A program made the translations under genes and the position numbers. A stretch of 64,000 bases of DNA from Schoenoplectus triqueter. Lineage: Eukaryota; Streptophyta; Magnoliopsida; Poales; Cyperaceae. This document shows positions 12,231-24,870 of this stretch, in pieces; positions within the stretch are counted from its first letter, which is position 1, and every line of letters begins with the position of its first letter. Under the pieces are notes generated by a model that made no database searches, had not been told where the DNA came from, and was given only the letters and a program-made list of their open reading frames with translations. The DNA is taken from contig CAXKVV010000152.1 in assembly GCA_964058805.1 (NCBI GenBank), forward strand, positions 62,001 through 126,000. Direction: 5' to 3'.

Positions 12231-15069
12231 TTTGTGCACCACTAGCTTTGGGAGGTAGCCAGTGCATTGATGATCGATGAATCATCAATCTCAGCATCAT
12301 GATGTCACTTCTTCAAACAACATAATGTTTTTCTCTGAAGTCATCACACTCACCGTGTTGATGTTACAGCCTCAGTTGTCTGCTTGACAAGCGTCAGAAT
12401 GTTCTTGTCATAACTGTTATTAATAAATTATTCTGAATGTTGCATTACTTGTGCAAAAATACTATATTACTCTACACCCCTTGTGTGAATTTGTTTAATC
12501 ACCTTTAAAATGTAAAAAAATATTGCATTTATTATTGACTTTTATTAATAAGATAATACATCTTATTATTGACTTTCTAAATCTCTTTATTTTTATAGAA
12601 ACTTACTTACAAAAATAATAGAAAATAGTTGGTTATTATTCAGAATTTTAGTTGGATTTTTAGGATTTTTATAATAGCCAAAAGAGCAAGTCAAATCTTG
12701 GTCAAACAGAAAAAGCAAACAAAGTCCTTTTACTTTTAAATTGTTTCAATACAATAAAATTACTAAAACTAAAATATTTTTACATAGAAAAATACTATGA
12801 AAAATAAAGAATTTTTAGAAATAAATTTAAGTCAATTTGGAGTTTAGGAAGGCATCCAAATGATTTATTTACTATTTTTTATTTTTTATTATTAATTGAG
12901 AGTTGGGATTTAACAGTTGTGCCAAGTTTAATTCTTTTTATTTCCTACAGATTGGGCCCTATCCTTGGAACTACGTATTAATTTTCTTTTCTCTTTTCAC
13001 TATTGGGCTCGAGTTTTATCCTTCTCTTAATTTCATGAATTGGGCCTAGATAATTTTCTCTTTCCACTATTAGGCATGGATTGATTGTTGTTATTTTGGG
13101 CCACCTCCATTTTACTTGAACCAACTTCGATCGTCGGATCAAAATAGAAGGTTGCGATGCCTCCGATTGAATTCTACTCGTGCGCACCCAGAGTCGTGTT
13201 GTCAGATCATTTCCTCTCTCTTGATCTTGGTTTTCTGAGATCTGCGTAGATAGGCTTCGCTGACAGTGTGAGTCACCGATTGGAGATCAGGCAATGGAGT
13301 CAGAATCGATTGAGTACGGTGAGTTTAGTGTCGGTCCTGTCAGACACCTAGCTTAGGATGTGTGGCAAGGAGTGATGCTTGTGATGCTCTAATTTGATCT
13401 AATTGAGAGATTCCAATGAATCTACTATCTATTGGTCAAATTATCTTCTTATCTTCTTCAGGGCCTTGATTGATCTTCTATTTTCCTTCTTTATTGCTAA
13501 AATTGGATCACCTGGCAGAGTTCTTTACTAATCTCACTGAATTCTCGGATCCAGGGAAAACAAGTGTATAGAGGTTGTGGAATGGATGTAATGAAATGGG
13601 GGGGCACTCAATTGCTGCCTAGGGTTTATATAGGGAGCTAGCAGTGGACAATCGTGTTTTTATTTCCCCCAATCTGTGTTTCCTGAATGCCATGAATTGT
13701 TGAAGTGACAATATCTCATCCCTCCATCCATCAAATGAATGGTGTAGATTGAGTCAATTTGTGTTTGTTGTGAGTGAATTCTGAGATTTGGATTGCCAGC
13801 GTGGCATTGTAATCACAGCTCAACCCTTCCCTACTCCCTCTTATTGAAACACCAAACGAATTAGCCTCTCTTACTGACTTTCAATCATGTACACCAACTC
13901 CACTATGAAGATCATGCAAAAGAGGCTTAACTTATGCCAGTAACCGCCTTAAAAGAATCATGGGACCCACACGATGTCCTCTGAACCATCAATTCGTCTC
14001 ATCACTCTTCAAAGCATCTGATTGAACTCTATACCCGATTTCTTTTCCCTTGAATGTGAGTGACTTATAGTGCAACCAAAAATAAATTGTTATAGAGTGT
14101 TCTCCTCACCGAGAGCTTTCGAACGGTATATTATTTGTCAAGTTTCGTTACTGATTGACCCTTTTGCCATTTTTTTCATTGGCTTTTGTTCAAAACCGGG
14201 TCAGCAAAGGGATAATTCACAGCAGCAGGGAAGGAGAGGGTTCTTCTGTCTATGTGGGGCCCGGTGGCAGCGACAAAAATGAAGAGGGAAGGGTAGTGCA
14301 TGTCGGTGGACTCGGTGTTCATGGATGACCCCACATATAATGATTAATGAGAGACAAATGAAATGGACCAAGTCCATTTAGTATTTCCTCTTTTCTTAAA
14401 CTCCTCTCCAACGCCATTTAGGTGTCTCTCTTATTTTTACCTCCGGTTTGCACCCAATGAAGTGTTGTCCCCAAGTTGCACCCACAAAGGTCTTTGATCA
14501 AATCCTAGCCTTCCAATTAGTCTGATTTTCTTCTTCGAATTGATTCTAATAGATATGTTCATTCAAAAATTATGAAATTTTCATCAAAGTTATCTAAATT
14601 CATGATGAACATCTCTGTATTTTTTAAATCCCAGATAAAACTCTGTTTTTCTCTTGAATAAATCCCAGATAAAACTTTGTTTTTCAATTGTAGCTCAGTG
14701 TCTCTACCAAATAAAATTCCTCCTTGCAGAAATCATCATAATTAAACACCAATTAGACTTGTATTGATATTTATTAAGGTTTGATTTGATCAACAGTTGA
14801 TTACTTATCAATAATTAATACAAATCCAGACTTGATCAGATGTTTGTAACATTGACACCTGATCAGTCTTATGAAATTGACTTTTAATTCACTTGTATGA
14901 AAGCAAAATCACAATCAAATTTTTTTGTGATTGGTTGTATCAAAATACTGGTTTGGCATTGACACAGTTCTTGTACAGGGATTGGATTGCTTCGGTTCTT
15001 AGGGTTTGCTTTGATGGTTTGATCTTGACTTTTCTCTTGAGTTTCTTCCTCCTGTCAGGGGTAGACACT
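12231..15069. other. Long non-coding stretch, no gene recognised
   Basis: AT-rich to about 12950, then moderate GC to about 14350, with several polypyrimidine tracts and GGGCC words (12954, 13000, 13043, 13100). It could be the body of an old non-autonomous retroelement, but I find no direct terminal repeats, primer site or domain. Short open frames carry no signature. Confidence 0.4.
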
Positions 15070-15475
15070 ATGTGATGATATTTTGTGAAACACCATGGAT
15101 TTGGCGCTTCAACAAAAATATCTAATTTCAAATTAGCTTTGACCAATTAGAACCATTTAATCTAATCTCCATATGAAAAGATATTAGCAATCCAAATATT
15201 TTTTTAATAGATTAGCTATTTTTTTGGATGTGAAAAAAATCATTGTTTCGGACGAACCAAATTCTCAAATCAAGATATTTCTCCCCCATCTGAAAAATAG
15301 CAAATTAATTCTAGAAAAATATAAAATTTGGTTTGCTAATATATTTTCATATAGAGATTAGATTGAACAGTCTTGATTGGTTATACCTAGTTTGAAATTA
15401 GATATTTAAGTACGAATAGAGATTAGATTGAACACTAGATCCATGATAATTCGTGAAGCATCATAACATAGTTCA
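15070..15475. mobile_element. Foldback MITE with long imperfect arms
   Basis: About 15115-15192 (ATATCTAATTTCAAATTAG on) pairs with 15325-15406 (ending GAAATTAGATATTT). Outer parts (TATGTGATGAT... at 15070, ATCCATGAT...CATCATAACATA ending about 15470) also pair. There is no coding sequence. The element is mostly hairpin, typical of MITEs; superfamily not assigned. Confidence 0.7.
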
Positions 15476-15763
15476 TAGTAATAATAATACAATAATATAA
15501 ATACTAATAAGAATACATAATATTTTTTTAACTCTTGATAAAACATTAAATAATTTTTAACAATACAGTATTTCTTATTTATGTATAAATAAAGCGATAT
15601 TGGTCCTAAATAAAGTGTTACCAAGAGAATTTTGAACGTACTTCCACTTGCTTCTTGTTCTGTACCGAACCGAATAAACTAATAATTGTACCCGTCTTGT
15701 GTACCTATTTAATTATACATACATGTCACGGTCATATTATTTGCTATTTTGGCAATTGATTGA

Positions 15764-16160
15764 AAACCAAGATAAAATTGAACTTTATAGTACTCGCAAA
15801 TTTGAAACAAAGTAAAATATTAATTATACTTTCGCTTTTTCTTCAAAATAAACAGGCGGAAACAAAAATATATTTTTATTTCTTACAGATGAACATGATA
15901 TTTTTTTTATTCACATTCCGAAGGAAATTTATTTTCCACGAACGTGCTTTACTCTCCAAACAGTTTTGACTTGGAATTCTAGTTCTTCGTCTCATCTAAT
16001 AAAAGAGAATAGACTACCTAATTCATTTCTATCGAAAACTGGTTTGTCAAGACTCAAGAGTCAAGATTTTCATCATTATATCCGGTATGTTTGCATATAT
16101 CCGGTACATGTGAAAAATAATGATGTATTGTACAATGTTAATTATATGTCCAAATAAAAG
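15764..16160. repeat. PKS-upstream module, copy A
   Basis: Strongly similar, in the same orientation, to 17424-17810, and more weakly to 25118-25400, which lies about 1 kb upstream of the first PKS gene. Its latter half is the reverse complement of 7745-7850 and 42665-42780. Shared landmarks are AACAGGCGGAAAC, TTTATTTTCCACGAACGTG and ACTGGTTTGTCAAGA. No coding content is evident. Confidence 0.8.
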
Positions 16161-16184
16161 TTATCAAATTATATTAAATTAAAT

Positions 16185-17423
16185 AAGCTGCCAAAAATCA
16201 AACTGAGGCTTATACCCAGCTGCAAGCGGATGTGGAATCACAACGTGCTGAAATATTAGAAATCCAACGCAAAGCAATTGAAGCACAGAATGAAGAAATG
16301 AGACTAAAAATTCAAGATGAAGTGCAGCGACAAGTATCAACGATTTTTACAAGCATCGCTTCTGAAAACTCTTTTATTAACTTCGAATCAAGTGCGCCAA
16401 TTGATGCTTCGATAGAAAAAGTAAGTAGTATCAATTTACAAAAACTAAAGTAGAATTTGTATGGCTGGTATCCTAGAGTAGCTGCTTAGTCTTGAATAAC
16501 CTATGTTACTGTAGCATGAATAAATTTATCTTGACAGTTGTCCATCTACCTTACTTTGCCTAAGAGCTTATCAGTGTTGCCATATTATTTTTAGCAAAGA
16601 GTAAGTAAAAAAGTATAATTAACTTATTTCTTTGTATGCTCATAGGTTCATGAGAAATGACTTCATTAGAATACGCTTGAAGAAAAGTTGAAGTATCCAG
16701 AGAATAAAATTATCTTTTATCTTCTTAAAGTAGTTATAGGATTCAAATAGTTAAGTAATGATTAATGTTTTTTTTTCCTTTTTACATAGGTCCATAGGCT
16801 TTATTGATATTTTATCCATGTGATCATCATAATGAATAATTAATGAAAATTTGTATTTTTCAATCATTATAATTGTTATTTTATTTCGTTTTTAGCATAA
16901 AATTTTAATGTGTTTAAAAAATAGTATTTATAAAAATATCCATATCATTTTCAAATATTTTATATAAAATAATATAAAATAATAATATGAATTAGTGATA
17001 AAAAGAATTGGAAAAAATTATATTTGTTGCATATGAAATTTTGTCATTGTCATAGTGACAATATAATTCTCAACACAATTAAAAATATGTCAATCAATCT
17101 CATTATTATTAGCTATATAAGAGCATCATATTTTTTTGACATAGTTACTAGATAACTGTGTCATGAAAACTTCACTAATTAAAAATATTCATGACAAAGT
17201 ATAATGTCACAAATTCGAAATATTTTTATTGTGAATTTTTTATGTCACAATTATTATGATTATTAGTGAAGAACCTCAAAATCATCACAAATATAATAGT
17301 GAGGCTCGTATTAATGACGGCCAGTGACAGACAAAAAAATCATCACAAAAATATTTTTGTATTGGAATTTGATACTTTAAGTGATGAATTTGTTGTTCAC
17401 AAAAACCTTTAATTTTTGTAGCG
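16185..17423 (+). mobile_element. 3' part of a CACTA element with a coiled-coil exon remnant
   Basis: It sits between the two PKS-upstream modules. At about 16205-16420 the plus strand reads QLQADVESQRAEILEIQ and further Glu/Gln-rich heptads, like the C-terminal coiled coil of plant En/Spm second-gene proteins. The right edge, TTTTTGTAGCG at 17413-17423, is one change away from a CACTA terminus (TTTTTGTAGTG). Subterminal words (ATCATCACAAA) recur. The left terminus is not seen, so this is a decayed fragment. Confidence 0.5.
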
Positions 17424-17810
17424 AACCAAGATAAGATTGAACTTTATAGAACTTGCAAATTTGAAACAAAGTAAAATATTAATTATACTTTCGCTTTGTC
17501 TTCAAAATAAACAGGCGGAAACAGAAAAATATTTTTATTTCTTACAAATGAACATGATATATTTTTTTATTTTCACTTTCCACAGGAAATTTATTTTCCA
17601 CGAACGTGCTTTACTCTCCAAATAGTTTTGACTTGGAATTCTAGTTCTTCGTCTCATCTAATAAGAGAATAGACTACCTAATTCATTTCTATCGAAAACT
17701 GGTTTGTCAAGACTCAAGAGTCAAGATTTTCATCATTTTATCCGGTACGTGTGAAAAATAATGACGTATTGTATAATGTTAATTATATGTCGAAATAAAA
17801 ATGATCAAAT
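17424..17810. repeat. PKS-upstream module, copy B
   Basis: Second direct copy of the 15764-16160 module, about 1.66 kb downstream. It starts exactly where the CACTA-like right edge ends (AACCAAGATAAGATTG). Confidence 0.8.
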
Positions 17811-18069
17811 TAGATTAAAATATTTTGCATATTAATGTCTTGTATAGGATCTCATTTTTATTGTATAGAATGTACAGTTATAATTTTATGATCTCAGTGA
17901 TTATCTGAATTTTATAGAATTATATATTAACTCTATTGATTTCCGGATAACACAAGATTTCTATGTTGTCATAAATATGAGATATGAATGATTATAAAGC
18001 TTGTTTCATAAAAAAATTAATAAACTGGAGGTGTCCGTTTTTTACTTAAACGGAGAAGATATCATATAC

Positions 18070-18262
18070 TTGAAAAGGAAATTGAATTGCTATACATGCG
18101 ATTTCTACGGTATTGAATTGAATTAATTCACAAGTTTAATTGACCCTAGTTTTCTAACCACTACCAAATGCCGTATGATTCCTATCTGTTAAAAGAAATT
18201 AACCGACTTTTATAAAACAACTGAAGTATAGTCGGTTAATAATGATTATAAAAGGCACGTAT
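18070..18262. repeat. Inverted copy of 8025-8210
   Basis: GAATTGCTATACATG, CTACGGTATTGAATTG and AACCGAC...AAAGGCACGTATATG are the reverse complement of the PKS-upstream-like segment at about 8010-8205. Outside the fragment the flanking order differs, so the region is rearranged. Confidence 0.75.
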
Positions 18263-18636
18263 ATGTTTATTTTTTTAGTCACAATCCGATTCAAAGTTTG
18301 TGAAATGATGTAAGATAAAAAAAAAAGACTATTGAGCTATCAATTTATATCCATTTCTCTTGATCTTTTCACTGGATTTTGAGAAAAGCCACCGTAATAA
18401 TTAAGAAATTCGGTGATTAATTAATAGAGTTGTATTTCTCTAAAAGAATCATACCATGAAACTCAGTTCTATCAAAAAAAAGGAGATCGACTAACATTCC
18501 TTCGGAACAAATCTCTTAAAAAAATCTCCTTACCTAACTTTCTATTTTGGATAAAAATGGTACATCCTCTGTAATTATGTTTTCATTTTTGGCAAAAATA
18601 TATGTTCATCTACATAATTGAATCAGATAAACAAGT

Positions 18637-19060
18637 CAAGTATTTATATAAATGAGACAAATATTCATATAAGTGAGTCAAGTATTTAGATATGTAACTC
18701 AATTATTTAGATATGTGATTTAGGCATTTAGATATGAGACTCAAAGATTTTAAAATGAGGTTAAGGTATTTAGATATATAACTTATGTATTTAAATATAT
18801 GACTTAGGTAAGTAGATATGTAATTTAGTTATTTAGTAAAAAACAATGAGAGAAAAAAAGAGTCTCGGAAAACAAAGTCACATGAAAAAAAACTGACAAA
18901 CATCACATGAGTTGTATGAGAAAACACGTGTGGCAGATGAGAGAAAAAAAATAACAAACATCACAAGCGAATTAGGTATTTAGATAGATGAATCAGGTAT
19001 TTAAATGAACTAGTTATTTAGATAGATGAGCTACGTATTTAGATAGGTGAATTAAATATT
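18637..19060. repeat. Degenerate ~20-bp minisatellite (TATTTAGATATGTGACTTA-like)
   Basis: Repeats of a unit like GTATTTAGATATGTGACTTA fill 18637-18835 and resume at about 18965-19060 after an unrelated spacer. Related words extend into 19150-19250 and 20095-20180. Confidence 0.75.
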
Positions 19061-19149
19061 TAAATAGAAAAAGACAAACATCACATAGATTGTACGGGAC
19101 AACACTTGTGACAGTTAAGAGAGAAGAAAAACCTCAAAAAATAAAAAAT

Positions 19150-19485
19150 AACTTGAGTATTTATATATATGTCTCACGTATTTAGATAAATGAACTAAAT
19201 ATTCGGATAAGTGAATTAGATATTCAGATAAGTGAACTGAGTATTTAAATAAAAAAACGATAATATAACATGGATTATATAGAGAGTCGTGTTGTACGGA
19301 AAAATGCATGGAGGATATTTTTGAGGATGAAGGCTTGGGAAATAAATAAAAAATTTCTCTTTTGAAAATTGAGAACTTGATCCATAACAAATTTTGATAG
19401 CAAATTTCATCATACGGAACATCTGCATTCAGACGTCTTAATCGAAGTCTATACTTATAGTTTGCATGCATATACAACTTTTTGT
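19150..19485. repeat. Direct repeat, copy 1 (partner 20093-20405)
   Basis: Shared landmarks in the same order are AGATAAGTGAATTAGATATT, AGAGAGTCGTG, TTTTGAGGATGAA, TTTCATCATAC, GAACATCTGCATT and AGTTAGCATGCAT. The longest frame across it has no known domain. Confidence 0.75.
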
Positions 19486-19487
19486 TT

Positions 19488-19660
19488 AAGCTCACGAAAT
19501 ACCTCTGTGAGGTTAGCTCAAAAAATATATCAAATGATCTCCAAATTTTGATTTTTCAATCTCATTAAATTCTTCATATTAAAATCTTACGGGATACAAA
19601 AATTTGAGATGTTTTGAGATTTCTAAGTCATTCTTTTCATTTTTTTAAAATAATGTACAA
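19488..19660. mobile_element. Partial copy of the 'CTACGGTGAGCTTA' MITE
   Basis: Similar to the left half of the complete copies at 19677-20062 and 20896-21300. It lacks the paired right half. Confidence 0.6.
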
Positions 19661-19676
19661 ACATTGAATATATATA

Positions 19677-20058
19677 GAGTAAATCTACGGTGAGCTTAGC
19701 TCAAAAAATATATCAAATGATCTCCAAATTTTGTTTTTTTACTCCCATTAAATTCTTCATATTGAAATCTTATGGGGTATAAAAATTTGAGATATTTCGA
19801 GTTTCCTAAATCACTCTTTTCAATTTTTAAAAATCAGCTCCAAAAATAATAATAAAATATTCAATATTTGTACATTATTTTCAAAAACTGAAAAGAATGA
19901 CTTAAAAAACTTGAAACATCCCAAATTTTTGTACCCCATAAGATTTCAATATGAAGAATTTAATGAGATTGAAAAATCAAATTTTAGAGATCATTTGATA
20001 TACTTTTTGAGCTAAACTCACAGAGGTCTTTCGTGAGCTTAAGCCCGCCGTAGATTTA

Positions 20059-20062
<4 letters not shown>
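19677..20062. mobile_element. Foldback MITE, complete copy 1
   Basis: The left end AGTAAATCTACGGTGAGCTT pairs with the right end ending CGTAGATTTACT, and the interior continues as an inverted repeat around a centre near 19850. It is flanked by TA-rich and CT-rich simple repeats. No coding sequence. Confidence 0.75.
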
Positions 20063-20092
<30 letters not shown>

Positions 20093-20094
<2 letters not shown>

Positions 20095-20405
20095 GTATGT
20101 CTCATATATTTAAATAAATGAACTACATATTTAGATAAGTGAATTAGATATTTAGATAAGTGAATTGGATATTTAAATAAAAAAAATGACAACTTCTGAT
20201 GAATTATTTAGAGAGTCGTGCTATATAGAGAAACGCATGAAAAAAATTTTGAGGATGAAACCTTAGGGATAAAAAAATTTCTCTTGAGAACTTAGATGCA
20301 TAATAAATTTTGATAGTAAATTTCATCATACAGAACATCTGCATTTGTACGTCTTAATCGGAAATCTATAATTATAGTTAGCATGCATCTACCACTTTTT
20401 GTTAG
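20093..20405. repeat. Direct repeat, copy 2 (partner 19150-19485)
   Basis: Second copy of the unit described at 19150. Its extension, about 20380-20620, recurs a third time at about 33850-34150. Confidence 0.75.
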
Positions 20406-20729
20406 AAAAAAAGGTTGAAATGTTCTTTTATGCTTTGAAAAGTCAGTGATGGTGATCAATTCATCATTTTTTTAAATGACAGCATGATGCTTTTATTAAG
20501 AATTATTTTATAAATAGTAAGAAATTAATTACCTGCTATTACTATATTAGTTATATTTTCTAAGAAAAGATAAAAAATAATTAAAGACAAGGATTTCTGT
20601 CGTCAGTACGTTTAGAACTTATCAATAAGGAATCTGCTCATTGTGCGAGCCTTCAATTTTTTCATGAATTTTCTAATATTAAAATTGTAAAATAATAAAT
20701 TGTATTTAATGAATGTAACGTCAGCAGTC

Positions 20730-21476
20730 AACTACAAATATGAACCACTAATTTAACGTAATGTATCGGTGGTTGACATGCAAACTTAATTAAGAAACAT
20801 CTCACACGTAATTAATCAATCATTTTCTTTTTGGATGTGTAAGCAGCTAATTTCATATCAAATAATTTTCGTTCGCTGTATATATATATATATATGAGTA
20901 AATTTACGGTGAGATTAAGTTCATGAAAAACTTCCGTATCAAAAAATATATTAAATGATCTTCAAATTTTAATTTTTCACTCTCATTAAATTTTTCATAT
21001 TGAAATCTTATGTGGTACAAAAATTTGAGATATTTTGAGTTTTCTATGTCACTCTTTTCAATTTTTGAAAATCAGCTCCAATAATAATAATAAAATATTC
21101 AATATTTGTACATTATTTTCAAAAATTAAAAAGAGTGACATAGAAAACTCGAAACATCTCAAATTTTTGCACCCCATAATATTTCAATATGAAGAATTTA
21201 ATGAGAGTGAAAAATCAAAATTTTGAGATCATTTGATATATTTTTTGAGCTAAACTCACAGAGGTCTTTCGTGAGCTTAAGCTCACCGTAGATTTACTCT
21301 ATATATATATATGACAGCGAACGAAAATTATTTGATATGAAATTAGCTGCTTACACATCTGAAAGGTCCAAAAAGAAAATGATTGATTAATTACGTGTCA
21401 GATGTTTCTTAATTAAGTTTGCAAGTCAACCACCGATACATTACGTTAAATTAGTGGTTCATATTTCTAGTTGCAG
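20730..21476. repeat. Large imperfect palindrome with a MITE at its centre
   Basis: Left arm about 20730-20888 and right arm about 21313-21476 are reverse complements over roughly 160 bases (for example GTAAGCAGCTAATTTCATAT, which is inverted on the right). Between them sits the second complete foldback MITE. The whole block can fold into one nested hairpin about 750 bases long. Confidence 0.8.
20896..21300. mobile_element. Foldback MITE, complete copy 2
   Basis: Same family as 19677-20062: AGTAAATTTACGGTGAG at the left and CTCACCGTAGATTTACT at the right, with an interior inverted repeat around 21095. It is bounded on both sides by TA dinucleotide runs, which suggests TA-rich target choice. 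Confidence 0.8.
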
Positions 21477-21509
21477 AGTATTTCTAACTAAAATAGTGTA
21501 TGTAGGGCC

Positions 21510-24500
21510 CACTACTAGAATTGTTGTTATTACCGTGGAATGAAAAACACTTGTTCCGTGGAGTCAAGCACGGAAAAGTCGTCATTTCCGTGAATTACCC
21601 ACAGAAAGGCTTCCACGGTACTTTCATCGTCAGAACAAATACTATTTCCAAAGAATACCACGGAGATAATCCTTTTTTGAGGAATTAAGCACGAAAATGA
21701 TTCTACAAAAATAGGTTCCCATCTGAGTGCTCCGGTTCTTAATTCCGTAGTAAATATTTGGCAGTTCCGAGGAATTGAGCAACGAAATAACTCATATTAT
21801 TTTCATGGTTTTTACTTCCATGAAAATAACTTTAACAAGTCACAGAATAACTCTACTCATCCATATTAATATTTTTCTATTATTAATTAATTTATGCAGA
21901 TTTTAAGAAAAATTACAATATGTGAACCCATTATTTCTGTCAGTAAAAGCATATTTCCGACAGTAGTATGTTTGTCAAGAGATCTATTATTTATGGGAGT
22001 AACACCACTTATTCTGGCAGTAAAACTCATTCCTGAACAAAATAGCATCCCTAATTTTTATTTTATTTTCCAATTGTCAACTGATGACAAATTAAAACAA
22101 TCAAGCATTAAAAATAACTTCAGAAAAATAATATAGCATATAAAAACACCAATTGGAAGTACATCAAATCAAAAAATATAGGTATTGAACTGCCAAAATA
22201 TAAATCCGTATATCAACTTCTATATTGCTATAATTGAAAAACTATTTGTCTGCTATATTTCTATAATTGGACATTTTATTACCAAAAAATTAAAAACCGT
22301 TAACCATACCAAACCTAACTACTGTATTTGTTGATTGTCCGAGTTCGATCCCCCGTACCATCGGTTCATGGCTGCCTCGCCTGTTGCAGCTTGCATTACA
22401 AGTGCTTGTATCCCTCCCATCACATTTGATTGCGACATTGAAGATAATCTCTAGTATAGAACAAAAAAAATATTTAGGATCTTTTACTTTGAAGCATCAG
22501 TACAATTAAACAACCTACATTTATAAAATTGGGTCATTTATATCTCTCTATTTTGAAGCATGTACAATACAGTTTTTTCTTCTTGCCCTTAAGCATGACT
22601 AATATAAATTTATAATATTTACCAATAAACGCATGTTTAAACCCAATATTGAAAATTGATCAAACCTTAGACATAACAATAAAGTTGAATCTATATGTTT
22701 TGTTCTTACTTGGTGCAGAGACATTTGCATTCCAATAAGTGCACTGTAAGGAAAGGTCATGTGACCCTAAGTAAATAATATGAAAATATTAATATTACGA
22801 TGATATTCTTTTATGACTGCATAAGAGCCCTGAAATTTGTCATAATTCATTTTTAGAAAATATATATAATTTTTAGTGAAACATGATAATTATCAACATT
22901 CATACCTATCTATTATATCAATTTCAGCAAAGTCTTAAAACACAAACTAAATCTACAGACTTTGACTTGCATGAATCTCACAATAATAGTCCACTCCAAT
23001 ATTAAAAACTATGAAAACCTTACACAACTCCCGTCAAACACCATCACTCATTCAAAATATTATCCTTGAGTTGGCTGAGAAATGAGACCATGAGCCTACA
23101 AGCACAACATACAGTGAACAACAAAAATTAGTATTGTGAAACATCAAAACCTGACTTGTTTGCACTCAATTCCCACTATAGAAAGCTAAAAATTCATCTG
23201 AGATAAAACTTTGCTGTGATATTTCCTGCTCGATATTTAAACTGTTCATTCATTAATAAAACAACACAATAGCAATTTGATGAATACATTAATTAATCAA
23301 TTACTGAGTTAATAAAATCTACTGATCTCCATTTGTATATAAATTATAAATTAATAATAATTTTTATTTATCAAAAATTGGATCTCCAAAGTATCTCTCG
23401 TGGTCTGATCAAATATGCGAAAACTTCTAAATGGTCCTGACATGAGGTTCTAAATGGTCCTATGATTCGTTTTATCTATTTTTTCAGTGCTGAACTCTTC
23501 TGGGACCACCGGCCACACCTCTGACTGCTGATTTGGCGGTCTTGATTGAACTACCTTTCCAAGACCTCTTCCCTTGCGCTTACGCACTTCATTGCCTGCC
23601 CCAAGTACTTCTGTGTGTGTGGAATCGTGCTCCAATGCAATAGAGCTATGGACGAGGCCATGTTGGGTGTATTTAACCCTTTTTCCCCTTAGTAGAGAAG
23701 ACTTTGTACCAGCCATATGAAGAAATATGTGTCATAAACAGCACGAAAGAGTGTTTGATTAAGGCAGAAAATAATATATATGTGTTGTTTGAATAGAAAT
23801 TAAAGTATCAAAAGTTATTTTGGGGCAAGCTAGCATATATATTACCAGTACAAAGAAATAACTATTTATATAGTAATGCTAATATTTCTATGCGGCAGAG
23901 ATTTTTTAGTTTTCACTTGAGTCCACACTAATATTTGTTCTTCTGTTAGAAGAGCAAATATGACACCAACTGTAAAAATAAAATTAGAGTCATTATTTAT
24001 GTGAGTAATGTCAATATTCCTGTGAATAATGTCAATATTTATGTGAGTAATAATAAAAATGAAGTCAAACTGCTCAAATTCCAGAAAATAAGGTTTTCTA
24101 ACAGAAGAAAAGGGGCACGGGGCTAAGTCCTTGGCACCGCGAGATGGCACACTAGGCTAGGAAAAGAAAAAAAAGGGAGTACCAGAATGTCAAGGCGATG
24201 ACAGGGAGCAAGGTACAAGAAGGGGGGCTTGGCCAAGATTAGCCCGAGATTGTGTCGACCGTGTCGAGGCGACTACAACTGGGGAGGCGAATGGTGGTCA
24301 GCAAAGTGGGTAAGCCGAGGAAAAAAGGTGCTGGGATGAGTGCTCGACGACCACTAATGGCTGAGTGGTGAGGGTTTCACAGCGGAATCCTAACTTGGAG
24401 ATGAGAATGATGGGGAAATGAAGGCGGAGAGCTAGCTTGAAGTATATATGTGTACTCTTTTTCAAAAGATGTCTCTTTTTTTCTAATTTTAGTCCCCTGA

Positions 24501-24870
24501 AATTGCTTATGGACCATTAGATTTATGATGTGATACATTTTTGGGCGTTACGATTATCATTTTATGGTTTCTCTCTAATGCAATTAATTTATGGGTGAAA
24601 TGATTAGGGGGAGGGGGGATTTCCAACGGAGGGAAGTGAGAGTTTTGGCCTTCCTCCCAAAAATTTCACTCTCGTTGTGTTTTTCAAACATATAGAAAGT
24701 TCTGGAGTATTTCCGTGAAAAGATAGATTATATTCCGTACAAATTTCTTTCGTGGACTTGTCTACAGAAATGATAAGCGTCACGCGTCAATCTCCTTATT
24801 TCCGTAGAACTCAGATTTACCACGGAAAAAATATCAACTAACCACGGTAATAACTCAAATTCTAGTAGTG
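21510..24870. mobile_element. CACTA (En/Spm) element, both ends, TSD GCC
   Basis: The element starts CACTACTAGAATT and ends AATTCTAGTAGTG, a 13-bp perfect terminal inverted repeat. It is flanked by GCC at 21507-21509 and 24871-24873, the 3-bp target duplication expected for the superfamily. Subterminal sequence is rich in TCCGTGGAA/CCACGGAAA words in both orientations. No TNP2 transposase is present, so it is non-autonomous. Remnants of a second-gene-like reading frame occur on the minus strand. Confidence 0.92.
22330..23716 (-). pseudogene. Remnant of the CACTA accessory (second-gene) protein
   Basis: Separate minus-strand pieces look like exons. One at 23716-23450 gives RKRKGRGLGKVV and VWPVVPEEFSTEK, a basic 'RGxGLGK' N-terminal type seen in plant transposon second-gene proteins. 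One at about 22766-22710 gives HMTFPYSALIGMQMSLHQ before a GT. One at about 22445-22325 gives MSQSNVMGGIQALVMQAA and GEAAMNRWYGGSN. I cannot confirm the splicing between them, and the family link rests on composition and context only. Confidence 0.4.

Noticed and set aside
23866..24150. 94-residue minus-strand frame with DI(I/T)H repeats
   Set aside because: Low-complexity product of a short tandem repeat (TGTCAATATT-type words) inside the CACTA element.
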